Source of the DNA: Erythrobacter dokdonensis DSW-74
Lineage (GTDB): Bacteria; Pseudomonadota; Alphaproteobacteria; Sphingomonadales; Sphingomonadaceae
Direction: 5' to 3'
NCBI RefSeq assembly: GCF_001677335.1
Contig: NZ_LZYB01000002.1
Coordinates: 372,001 to 436,000, forward strand
Length of the DNA stretch: 64,000 bases
The position numbers were made by a program, and so were the translations under genes. The notes under the pieces are model-generated. The model saw nothing but the letters and a program-made list of their open reading frames with translations, was not told the origin of the DNA and did no database searches. Shown one piece after another: positions 1-7,730 of the stretch; position 1 is the first letter of the stretch, and every line of letters begins with the position of its first letter.

Positions 1-693
1 GGCGCGGCCCATCGCCTTGCCGATTGCCACCAGTTCTTCCGGCGTGGCGGTGGTGCCGGGGACGAGTTCGCCGTCGACCGACTTGTGCAACACCGTGCGC
101 GAGGTTGAAAAGCCCAACGCCCCGGCGCGAACGCCTTCCTCGACGATGCGGCTCATTTCCGCGATGTCCGCTGCGGTCGGGACCGCGCCGGGCTGTTCGC
201 GATCACCCAGCACATAGGCGCGAACCGCGCCGTGGGGGACGTGGGTGCCGATATCGACCGTGCGGGGGAGCTTCTCCAATGCGTCGAGATATTCGGGGAA
301 GGTCTCCCAATCCCACGTGATCCCTTCGGCGAGCGCGGTGCCGGGGATGTCCTCCACGCCTTCCATCAGGCTGATCAGCCATTCGTGCCGGTCGGGTTTG
401 GCAGGCGCAAAGCCGACTCCGCAATTGCCCATGATGACTGTGGTCACCCCGTGCCAGCTGGATGGGGCCATTTCCTGATCCCAGGTCGCCTGCCCGTCGT
501 AATGGGTGTGGATGTCTACGAAGCCGGGCGCCACGATCTTGCCGCGCGCGTCGATTTCCTCGGTGGCGGTGCCGCTTACACTGCCGACTGCGGCGATCAG
601 GCCGTCCTTCACGGCAACGTCGCCGGTAAAGGACGGTGCGCCCGTCCCGTCGACAATTGTTCCGCCCCTGATGATGAGGTCGTATTGCGCCAT
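1..693 (-). CDS. N-acyl-D-amino-acid deacylase family amidohydrolase (N-terminal part)
   Basis: This is the first 231 codons of a zinc amidohydrolase; the 3' end lies beyond the left edge of the window. The protein starts MAQYDLIIRGGTIVDGTGAP, the usual opening of D-aminoacylase/dihydroorotase-like enzymes. Metal-binding H62-x-H64 follows in APGFVDIHTH, and a Cys at about residue 91 in GNCGVGFAP matches the family's metal-ligand Cys. Such enzymes deacylate N-acyl-D-amino acids in the cytoplasm. It is divergent from the glycerophosphodiesterase gene, with about 100 bp between. The exact substrate cannot be read from this part. The reading frame is open throughout. Confidence 0.85.
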   Translation of the reverse strand, partial: MAQYDLIIRGGTIVDGTGAPSFTGDVAVKDGLIAAVGSVSGTATEEIDARGKIVAPGFVDIHTHYDGQATWDQEMAPSSWHGVTTVIMGNCGVGFAPAKPDRHEWLISLMEGVEDIPGTALAEGITWDWETFPEYLDALEKLPRTVDIGTHVPHGAVRAYVLGDREQPGAVPTAADIAEMSRIVEEGVRAGALGFSTSRTVLHKSVDGELVPGTTATPEELVAIGKAMGRA

Positions 694-796
694 GCTGTCT
701 CTCCCTTATGGAGGCGAGGATGACGCAAACCGCGCGGCCCGACAAGGGCAGGCGGTGCAGATCGGTTATTCATGAAGCGGGAAAAGGGGCAGGAAA

Positions 797-1750
797 TTGG
801 GTCTCGTTCGGTCATTTCGTGCTGGGTTTGCAGGGCTTGCGGCATGGTCCGCGCTTGCCGGGCCCTTGGCGGCGCAAGAGCAAGCCGCGTGGCGGCTGTT
901 GCCGGAACGGGAGCTGTCGGCCATGCTCGATTGCTTCGAGGCGGCCGGACAGACGCTTGTTTCCGCCCATCGTGGCGGACCGACGCCGGGTCTGCCGGAG
1001 AACGCGATTGCCACCATGGATGCGCTGCTTGCCGCGCATCCGGCGATCATGGAGGTGGATGTCGCGCGCAGTGCCGACGGGGTGCATTTTCTGCTTCACG
1101 ACGACCGGCTCGATCGCACCACCACCGGGACCGGCGAGGCGGCGGCACAGGACTGGGCAGCACTCAGCCAGCTTAAACTCCGGGACAATTGGGGCTGGGT
1201 CACGCCCTATGCCATCCCGACGCTGGCCGAGGCGCTGGCCTGGGCGCGTGGGCGGACGGTGCTGCAGCTCGATTTCAAACGCTCTGCCGATTACGCGCAG
1301 GTGATCGAGGCGGTGCGGACGGCAGGCATGGCGAATGCCGTCATCCTGATCGTCTATTCTCCTGCGCAGGCCAAGGCGCTCCACGACCTTGCACCCGAGA
1401 TGCTGCTGTCGGTCTCGATCGACGCTCCGGGCGATGTCGACGCGCTGAAAGCTGCAGGGATTCCCGAAGACCGGATGGTTGCCTTTACCGGAACCCGTTT
1501 GCCACGGCCGGAACTCTACCGTGAGCTTGACCGTGCCGATATCGAGGTGATCTTCGGTACGCTCGGACGTCCCCCCCGCTCGCTCGACGCAGTGATCGAC
1601 CGATATGGTCTCGATGAACGCTATGCCGAACTGGGGCGCGAAGGGGTCGATATTCTCGCTACCGACCGCCCGCGCGAAGCCGCCGCAGCACTGTCGGAAG
1701 CCGGACGCCTGCCGCAGGCGGGGCAATGCGGGGTTAGCCGGGGCGGCTAG
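797..1750 (+). CDS. Glycerophosphodiester phosphodiesterase family protein, exported
   Basis: A 317-aa GDPD-type phosphodiesterase that would release sn-glycerol 3-phosphate from deacylated phospholipids. An N-terminal hydrophobic stretch ending near AGPLAAQ (residues 11-27) looks like a signal peptide, so the enzyme is probably periplasmic. Family motifs are present: AHRGG (H58, R59), PENA, the acidic pair E86/D88 in MEVDVA, and HDD (H101) followed by LDRTTTG. The chosen start is TTG at 797, preceded by a purine-rich GGGGCAGGAAA; the nearest upstream ATG is in another frame. It converges on the curlin-repeat gene. Family assignment is firm, substrate specificity is not. Confidence 0.88.
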   Translation: MGLVRSFRAGFAGLAAWSALAGPLAAQEQAAWRLLPERELSAMLDCFEAAGQTLVSAHRGGPTPGLPENAIATMDALLAAHPAIMEVDVARSADGVHFLLHDDRLDRTTTGTGEAAAQDWAALSQLKLRDNWGWVTPYAIPTLAEALAWARGRTVLQLDFKRSADYAQVIEAVRTAGMANAVILIVYSPAQAKALHDLAPEMLLSVSIDAPGDVDALKAAGIPEDRMVAFTGTRLPRPELYRELDRADIEVIFGTLGRPPRSLDAVIDRYGLDERYAELGREGVDILATDRPREAAAALSEAGRLPQAGQCGVSRGG

Positions 1751-1780
1751 GCAAAGCGGCCTGCGCGCCGGCAGCGCGGA

Positions 1781-2845
1781 TCACTGGTTCGGTGCAAGCG
1801 ATCCCTGCGTGACGATGGCGCGGTGACTGGAACCGGATTGCGTTACCACCGAGGTATCGCCATTCTGGAACTGGTCGACATCGGCGAGGTTCAGCGTGCC
1901 GTTCTGCGTGATCCGGCTCACATTGTCGTCGCCGATCTGATCCAGTAGCGCATCATTATCGCTGCCATTGCCGATGCTCTGGCGGATTTCGCTGTCGTTG
2001 CGCTCGCCGGTCTGCCTGACGGATGCGGCTTGAAGGTTGCGCTCCTGATCAACGAAACTGCGGTTCGAGGCTCCGTTTTGCGTGATTGTCGCGGTGTTCT
2101 GTCCGGTTGAGACAAAGCGCCGGTTCTGCTCCACGTTACTGTTATTGGAACTGCCGGTCTGGCGAATAGTCGCTATGCTGTCGTCTTCGTCCTGCAGAAC
2201 CGCGCTTATGTTTGACGTACCGTCCTGACGCACGTCCGCGTTGTTTCCGCCGGCGATGCCGACAATGTTTTGCCTGACAGTGCTTTCGTTCGAGTTGCCG
2301 ATCTGCTCCACCCGCGCGATATTGTCATCCGATACGCCCGGACCCTGCACGATCGTGCTGCTGTTCAGGTCACCTGTCTGAATTAAGGTGATCTCATTGC
2401 CGTCGGCTTGGGCGCCGCCTTGCGAGCCGTCGCTGATATTTCCATCGCCGGTCTGTGTTATGTCGGTGCGGTTTACCCCGTCACCGCCTTGGGTGAAGTT
2501 TGATCGGTTGTTGTCCCCGATCTGGCGCACGAAAACGTTCGAGACACCAGCAACGAAGTTGTCATTGCCTGACTGGGTGATCGCAGAAATGTTTCCCGAT
2601 CCGCGCTGGAGGGCGTCCGCGTTGTTGGTCTCGCTGGCCGCAGTTTGGCTTATGCTTGAAACGTTGCCCGTACCACCGTCCTGCTCGATGTTTACCGTGT
2701 TGTCCGTCCCCCCGGAGTCAACGACGCTGCAATTGCCAACCACACCGTCGCATTCGGCAGGTACTGTCGGCAGGGTCTGCGCGAGCAGCGGTGAAGTCGC
2801 GCTCAGCGCGAGAACCGAGATGCTCGCCAATACATTCATCTTCAT
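1781..2845 (-). CDS. Secreted curlin-repeat protein (CsgA/CsgB-like)
   Basis: A 354-aa protein starting MKMNVLASISVLALSA with a Sec signal peptide ending near LLAQ, after which nearly the whole chain is repeats. About two dozen units follow the pattern [I/V]-x-Q-x-G-x-x-N, for example ITQSGNDN, VEQIGNSN, IRQTGSSN, ITQNGASN and ITQNGTLN, rich in Asn, Gln, Ser and Asp and poor in Lys. This is the signature of curlin repeats, each forming a strand-turn-strand of a beta-solenoid amyloid. The start at 2845 is preferred because GGGGGAAAG lies just upstream and the signal peptide begins there; an in-frame ATG also exists at 2899. No csg export or nucleator gene is adjacent. It lies 129 nt downstream of the fructokinase gene on the same strand, so it could be co-transcribed or have its own promoter. 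Confidence 0.85.
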   Translation of the reverse strand: MKMNVLASISVLALSATSPLLAQTLPTVPAECDGVVGNCSVVDSGGTDNTVNIEQDGGTGNVSSISQTAASETNNADALQRGSGNISAITQSGNDNFVAGVSNVFVRQIGDNNRSNFTQGGDGVNRTDITQTGDGNISDGSQGGAQADGNEITLIQTGDLNSSTIVQGPGVSDDNIARVEQIGNSNESTVRQNIVGIAGGNNADVRQDGTSNISAVLQDEDDSIATIRQTGSSNNSNVEQNRRFVSTGQNTATITQNGASNRSFVDQERNLQAASVRQTGERNDSEIRQSIGNGSDNDALLDQIGDDNVSRITQNGTLNLADVDQFQNGDTSVVTQSGSSHRAIVTQGSLAPNQ

Positions 2846-2974
2846 GGCTTTCCCCCACTTTTGTCCGCCGACTTGGGCTGGCCTGCATGGCCGCAGCACG
2901 CCAGGCGCTTCCCGGTCACGCCATCTTTACGGGGTATGCATAACAAGCAGAGGCGTGGCGGGAAATGATTTTCG

Positions 2975-3910
2975 TTAACTTTTTCCGGTGTCCTGATTGC
3001 AGCGCGCCAGTGCCGGGCGAGTTTCGCTCTCGCGCCATTCCGGCCAGAGCGCAGGCTCCGCCAATGCGGCCAGCATGGCTGCCCCTGTGATGCCGGCGCT
3101 GTCACCATGTGCCGGCGCAACGACGCGGTGACGCGCACCGCCGGGCAGATAGCCCGCAGCAAGCGCTTCAGTCCGTGCAGCAATCCGTGCCAGCAGGCCG
3201 GGGGTCTTGGCCACGCCCCCGCCGACCACCACCCGCTCGACCGCCAGGGTGGCGAACAGCGTGTGGCAGGCCTGGGCGATGTAATCGGCGATGATGCCAT
3301 GCCCCGGGTGATCGTCGGCAAGTTCTGATAGCGACGCGCCCCAGCGCGCCTTGATCGCCGGGCCGCTGGCAAGGCCTTCGAGGCAGTCGCCATGATGCGG
3401 GCAGAGGCCGGAAAAGTCGCGATCCTCGGAATGGCGGCGCGGAAAGATGTGACCCATCTCGGGGTGGGCGATACCGTGCACCGGCTGGCCGTCCAGCACC
3501 AGTCCGCCGCCGATCCCGGTACCGATGGTGAGATAGGCGAGGCTGCGGCATCCCTGCGTCCGGGCCGATGCATATTCGGCCAGCGCCGCCGCATTGACGT
3601 CGGTATCGATGCTGACCGGGACGCCCAGCCGCGCGCGGAAGAAGCCGGCGATATCGCAATCGCCCCAGCCGGGCTTGGGGGTATTGGTAATGAATCCCCG
3701 GCGCGGAGATGCAGGGTCAAGCTCCAGCGGCCCGAAAGAACCGATGCCGAGAGCCTTGAGCGCACCTTGCGCCGCGAACCAGTCTGCCGCTTCGGCCAGC
3801 GTGGTGGCGGGATCGCGGGTGGGGATCCGGGTTTGCGCGGTGAGGCGGTCGGGCGAGGGACCGACCGCCAGCAAGAACTTGGTGCCGCCCGCCTCGATCG
3901 CGCCAAGCAT
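2975..3910 (-). CDS. ROK family fructokinase
   Basis: A 311-aa ROK kinase, expected to phosphorylate fructose to fructose 6-phosphate in the cytoplasm. It opens MLGAIEAGGTK with the phosphate-binding loop. It has the catalytic Asp in IDTDVNAA (about D104), the ATP motif TIGTGIGGG, and the zinc-site region PEMGH followed by CPHHGDC (C170 to C176), typical of Zn-dependent bacterial fructokinases. Its ATG overlaps the stop of the GH68 gene (ATGA), indicating translational coupling. Together with the GH68 enzyme it fits sucrose or fructan catabolism: the hydrolase frees fructose and this enzyme traps it. A glucose/mannose preference cannot be excluded from sequence alone. Confidence 0.88.
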   Translation of the reverse strand: MLGAIEAGGTKFLLAVGPSPDRLTAQTRIPTRDPATTLAEAADWFAAQGALKALGIGSFGPLELDPASPRRGFITNTPKPGWGDCDIAGFFRARLGVPVSIDTDVNAAALAEYASARTQGCRSLAYLTIGTGIGGGLVLDGQPVHGIAHPEMGHIFPRRHSEDRDFSGLCPHHGDCLEGLASGPAIKARWGASLSELADDHPGHGIIADYIAQACHTLFATLAVERVVVGGGVAKTPGLLARIAARTEALAAGYLPGGARHRVVAPAHGDSAGITGAAMLAALAEPALWPEWRESETRPALARCNQDTGKS

Positions 3911-4995
3911 CAGGCCGCGTTCTCGCCGGTCAGCGTGGCAATGCCGGCGCGCTCGCCGTCCAGTTCCAGCCGCAGCAGCGGGGCGGGGACTCCGCCGAAC
4001 TCTCCGCCCGGCAGCATGTCGACAAAGCTGCACACCGTCAGCGAGGCATCGACATACCAGCTATAGGTCTGGGAAGGGCGGTCTTGCGGGTTGGCGAGCA
4101 CCAGTCCGCTGCCGTTGAGCGGGCGCCAGGGCCCTGCCATGCTGTCCGCCACCATCCCGTACAATCCTCCCGGCGCATCGCGCAGCTCCGGCGCGAAGGT
4201 CGCGGTCTGCGTCGACCAGAAGGCGTAATAAAGTTTCCCGTGAAACACCAGATGAGCGCGCTCTAACTCGTTGTTAACGCCGTCTGCGTGGAGGCAAGGG
4301 GGGGTCAAGACCCACCCTGAAGCGGTCTTGCGCGCCAGTCCGAAGGCGCCGTTGAACGCGCTGTCCGATCCCGCCAGCGAAGCGCTGAAGGCGAGATATT
4401 CGGTGCCGTCGGCCGGATCGCGGAACCAGGCCGGATCGCGGAACGCCTTGATCTTGCCGGCCTCGCCCTCGTGGGCATCGGCAGGCATATAGTGGGAAGC
4501 ATGGCCCCGGACGAGCGGGGCAGGGTGCGACCAGCCATACGGCAGTCTGTCCGCGCCCATCCTCGCTGTGGCGGACCATAGCTCCTGCTGGTATCCGCCC
4601 GCCTTCGCACTGGTCCCGGCAGCGGTGAAGAACAGGGTCAGCACGCCATCGGCAAGCAGCGCCGAGCCGGCCCATTCGCGCTCGTAGGGAACGGGTGCCT
4701 CGGGCAGCACCGGGCCAAGATCGATCCAGTCCGCGTCCTTGTGTTCGAGAAGATGGATCTTCGCCTCGAAGTGCCGCAGCGAGGGATCTGCGCGGTCGGG
4801 CGCCGTCAGCGCCATCCACAATTCCCGCCCTTCCATCGCCACGCGCGCGCCAGCGGTGTCCTGCACCGGCCACATGTCCCAGTAAAGCCGTCCGCGCTCC
4901 AGCCCGGAACAATCGGGCGCGATGACCGGCGGAATCCGCGCCACATCCTGATGCGCGATCCGGTGCACGTGCTCCGCGGTCCAGGCGGTGGTCAT
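3910..4995 (-). CDS. GH68 levansucrase-type fructosidase/fructosyltransferase without signal peptide
   Basis: A 361-aa glycoside hydrolase of family 68 (levansucrase, inulosucrase, beta-fructofuranosidase), which cleaves sucrose into glucose and fructosyl units. By comparison with the family the catalytic set is intact: nucleophile D40 in YWDMWPVQD, stabiliser D187 in FRDP, and acid/base E245 in NNELERAH. NGAFGLA is also a family motif. The protein begins MTTAWTAEHV with no hydrophobic leader and is shorter than most secreted levansucrases, so it may act in the cytoplasm on imported sucrose or leave by a non-Sec route. It lies between the TonB receptor and the fructokinase, consistent with a sucrose operon. 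Confidence 0.87.
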   Translation of the reverse strand: MTTAWTAEHVHRIAHQDVARIPPVIAPDCSGLERGRLYWDMWPVQDTAGARVAMEGRELWMALTAPDRADPSLRHFEAKIHLLEHKDADWIDLGPVLPEAPVPYEREWAGSALLADGVLTLFFTAAGTSAKAGGYQQELWSATARMGADRLPYGWSHPAPLVRGHASHYMPADAHEGEAGKIKAFRDPAWFRDPADGTEYLAFSASLAGSDSAFNGAFGLARKTASGWVLTPPCLHADGVNNELERAHLVFHGKLYYAFWSTQTATFAPELRDAPGGLYGMVADSMAGPWRPLNGSGLVLANPQDRPSQTYSWYVDASLTVCSFVDMLPGGEFGGVPAPLLRLELDGERAGIATLTGENAA

Positions 4996-5031
4996 GACAG
5001 CTTTCTATCCCGGGTCATTACTGGAAAAGAG

Positions 5032-5068
5032 GGGCTGGCCGTCCGGGGGGAGAGAAGGCGGCCAGCCC
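5032..5068 (-). terminator. Terminator- or attenuator-like hairpin between receptor and GH68 genes
   Basis: A perfect 9-bp inverted repeat (GGGCTGGCC / GGCCAGCCC) with a 19-nt loop sits in the 92-nt spacer. On the minus strand it is followed by CTCTTTT. It lies after the TonB receptor stop and before the GH68 start, all on the same strand. It may lower read-through into the enzyme genes or protect the receptor mRNA 3' end. The U-run is short, so termination would be partial at best. Confidence 0.55.
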
Positions 5069-5087
5069 TTTGGCTTTGTTGCGGTCG

Positions 5088-7553
5088 TCAGAAGTCGAAC
5101 CGCACCGAAGCAAGCACCGTGCGCCCGGCGATCGAGCGGGCGCGCACCAGCCCGTTTGCAGGGATCGACCCTTCCTCCGCCTCGGTGAAGCCCGTGGCGT
5201 TGAACAGGTTGGTGGCGTTCAGCCCGACCTCGACCCGGTCGATCGGACGGAACGCAAGGAAGGCGTTGACCTGCGCGAAGGCGGGCAGCACCAGATCGTT
5301 GTTGTCCTGCGTGAAGCTTTCCGTGGTGCCGACGATGTTCGCGCCCAGCGTGAACTGGTCGGCATCATATTGCGCGGTCGCCTGATAGACGAGATCGGCC
5401 TGACGGCGCGGGGTATTGCCGATGGTTGCGGCATTGAGCGCGTCCTTGATCTCGGCATCGGTCCAGGTCGCGCCCGCCGACAGGGTGAACGGGCCGGTGC
5501 GGTATGCGCCTTCCAGTTCGATCCCGAAAGCCTCGAAGGTGGTGTCGAACAGCACGACGGGCGCGATGTCGACATTGGTCTCGGCGGTTTCGGCATAGAA
5601 GCCGGTGGCATAGAGCGCGAGCCCGCCCGACTGGTATTTCAGCCCCGCCTCAAGCTGGTCGACCCGCGCGATCACGCCCGCATCGCCGCCCGGCAGGCTA
5701 CCGTCGACCGCGCTGACTGCGGGCGAGAACAGGCTGCGGTCGGCGGTGTGGCGACCGCCCTGGCTGTAGCGCGCGAACACGCCCAGGTCGTCGGTCACGA
5801 GGTAGTTCGCGCCAAGCGAGAAGCTGAAATAGTCGAAGTCGTAATTGACCGGACGCGCATTGCCGAGGGGCAGCACGCTGGTCTGTGCCTCGGCCGGGCT
5901 GATCGCGCCGTCATTGTCGAAGTCGAAGCTGGTCAACCCGACCCCGAAGCCGCTGTCCGCGCCGGTGATCGTGCCGCTGGCATCGCCGAAATCATAGCGG
6001 ATGCTGGCGTCGATCGTCAGCCGGTCAAGCTCGAGCGAGAGTGAGGCAAACGGCGCATAGGTGCTGTAGGCCACATCGTAATTGCGACGGCAGCAATTGC
6101 CGAAGAAGCTTGCCCCGAAGCCGACCGTGCCGTTCTGGGTGACGAGATCGCCGCCCGCATCGCGGATGTCGACCAGCACGGCATTGCCATTACCCTCCAC
6201 CGTCTGGACGTGGCTGGTCCACAACCAATCGGTGTTCACATCCTGGCGCGACATGTAGAAGCCCGTGGTGAAATTGGCCGAGCCGCCGCCGAAATCGAAT
6301 TCCTTGTTGATGCGGAAGTCGTTGGTGACATTGTCGAGGCTGTTGAGCCTGACGTTGAACACCACCACGTTGGCGAGTAGCCCGTTGCCGCCGATATTCG
6401 CCGCATTGGCGGCCTGGCCGGCATTGGGGCCGGAGGCGAAGACGATGCTCGACCCTGCGCCGCCGATGCCGTCGGCAATCTCCTGCGCCGCACCTGCGCC
6501 GGCCGGGAAGGGCGACTGGAAGCTGCCCGAATTGTCGGCGAAGCGGAAGCGGTTGGTCAGCGTCCAGCCGCCGCCCACGTCGATCTCGCTTTCGATCCCG
6601 AAGGCGAGGCTCTGGACCGAAAGCCCGTCGCGGAAGTCGAAGCTGGCCGGATTGTTGGCGCCGTCGAGCGTTACTGCCGGGGTGAGGAACGGGCTGTAGA
6701 GCGAATCCGTGCGCGGATCGAAGCCGGGGATCGCCTGGTAATCGGGGTTGCCGCCCGTGCCTGTCACCCGCACCGGCTGGGGCAGGATGGTGGGGGTGGT
6801 GTCGTCGAGATACTTGGCATGCAGGCGGATGTAACCGCCATCGAAGCTCTTGGTGATATTGGCCTTGATCTGGCCGCCGTCATAGCCGTTGTAGCCGATG
6901 GCGCGCGGGCCTTCGCCGGTGCGGTAGAAGCCGCCGATATGGAAGGTGAGATCCTCGGCCAGCGGTGCGCCGTAATCGAAATCGAGCCGGTAGCTTTCGA
7001 AATCGAGGCCGACGCTGGCCTGGATCGCGCCGCCTTCACGCTCGCCGGTCTTGGAGATGAAGTTGATCACCGCACCCGGCGCGTTGGAGGCAAAGGTCGA
7101 GGCCGAACCGCCGCGCACCGCCTCGACCCGGGCGACCGAGCGATCAGCACGCAGGAAATTGTCGGCATTGCCGAAGATGATGTCACCGAATTCGAGGATC
7201 GGCAGACCGTCTTCCTGCAACTGGATATAGCGCGCACCGCCGGTGGAAACCGGGATACCGCGCACCGCGATGTTGGCGTTGCCTTCACCGCCCGATGCTT
7301 CGGAACGGATACCGGGGATCTGGCGGATCAGGTCTGCCGATGACGGGGCGGCGAGGTTGGCGATGGTCTGCGCGCCGATGGTGCTGACCGAGACCGAGCT
7401 TTCGATCCGGTTCTGGCCGCGCGCAACCGCGGTGACGATGATTTCATTGCCTTCGGCCTCGACCGAATCGCTTGTGGCCTCGTCCTGGGCGAGGGCGGGG
7501 CTGATCAGGCAGCACAGGGCTGCACTGGCGCAAAGCGCGTGTCGCAATCTCAT
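5088..7553 (-). CDS. TonB-dependent outer-membrane receptor, probably for sucrose
   Basis: An 821-aa TonB-dependent receptor. The start at 7553 gives MRLRHALCASAALCCLISPALAQ, a clear Sec signal peptide, and is preceded by GAGGAGAG. A plug domain follows: NEIIVTAVARGQNRIESS near residue 40, IRQIPGIRSEASGG, and a plug end around GSASTFASNAPGAVINFISK. The remainder is a beta-barrel ending SVRFDF with the terminal Phe required for outer-membrane insertion. It is divergent from a sugar MFS importer, and the shared promoter carries LacI-type operators. This resembles the suxA/suxC/suxR logic of Xanthomonas sucrose loci. The substrate is inferred from neighbours only. Confidence 0.87.
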   Translation of the reverse strand: MRLRHALCASAALCCLISPALAQDEATSDSVEAEGNEIIVTAVARGQNRIESSVSVSTIGAQTIANLAAPSSADLIRQIPGIRSEASGGEGNANIAVRGIPVSTGGARYIQLQEDGLPILEFGDIIFGNADNFLRADRSVARVEAVRGGSASTFASNAPGAVINFISKTGEREGGAIQASVGLDFESYRLDFDYGAPLAEDLTFHIGGFYRTGEGPRAIGYNGYDGGQIKANITKSFDGGYIRLHAKYLDDTTPTILPQPVRVTGTGGNPDYQAIPGFDPRTDSLYSPFLTPAVTLDGANNPASFDFRDGLSVQSLAFGIESEIDVGGGWTLTNRFRFADNSGSFQSPFPAGAGAAQEIADGIGGAGSSIVFASGPNAGQAANAANIGGNGLLANVVVFNVRLNSLDNVTNDFRINKEFDFGGGSANFTTGFYMSRQDVNTDWLWTSHVQTVEGNGNAVLVDIRDAGGDLVTQNGTVGFGASFFGNCCRRNYDVAYSTYAPFASLSLELDRLTIDASIRYDFGDASGTITGADSGFGVGLTSFDFDNDGAISPAEAQTSVLPLGNARPVNYDFDYFSFSLGANYLVTDDLGVFARYSQGGRHTADRSLFSPAVSAVDGSLPGGDAGVIARVDQLEAGLKYQSGGLALYATGFYAETAETNVDIAPVVLFDTTFEAFGIELEGAYRTGPFTLSAGATWTDAEIKDALNAATIGNTPRRQADLVYQATAQYDADQFTLGANIVGTTESFTQDNNDLVLPAFAQVNAFLAFRPIDRVEVGLNATNLFNATGFTEAEEGSIPANGLVRARSIAGRTVLASVRFDF

Positions 7554-7613
7554 GATCTCTCTCCTCTCGGGTTCGCGCTTCTTTGGCGACGACGGTCTGA
7601 TGGGTAGCGTGCC

Positions 7614-7627
7614 TGCAAACGATTGCA
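7614..7627. promoter_or_regulatory. Putative LacI-family operator, imperfect
   Basis: TGCAAACGATTGCA is a near-palindrome centred on CG, with matching half-sites TGCAA and TTGCA. It lies in the divergent spacer between the receptor and importer genes, 24 bp centre to centre from a perfect copy of the same motif. The CG-centred TTGCAAnCG pattern is typical of LacI-family operators. Confidence 0.65.
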
Positions 7628-7636
7628 ACAGGAATC

Positions 7637-7652
7637 TTGCAAACGTTTGCAA
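7637..7652. promoter_or_regulatory. Putative LacI-family operator, perfect palindrome
   Basis: TTGCAAACGTTTGCAA is a perfect 16-bp palindrome with the central CG that LacI/PurR-type hinge helices recognise. It lies about 84 bp upstream of the receptor start and 79 bp upstream of the importer start. The likely ligand-responsive repressor is the LacI-family protein encoded at 9061-10089. Confidence 0.78.
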
Positions 7653-7730
7653 ATTTCCCCCGATCGTGTCACCCCTGTATCGCAGCGCGACGCAACGATC
7701 GCGCGCGACCCGAGGACCTGGAAACGCCAA

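Noticed and set aside
1781..2845. The repeat pattern as a CRISPR-like or tandem DNA repeat.
   Set aside because: The repeats are visible in the protein (curlin units) but diverge at the DNA level, with varied unit length.
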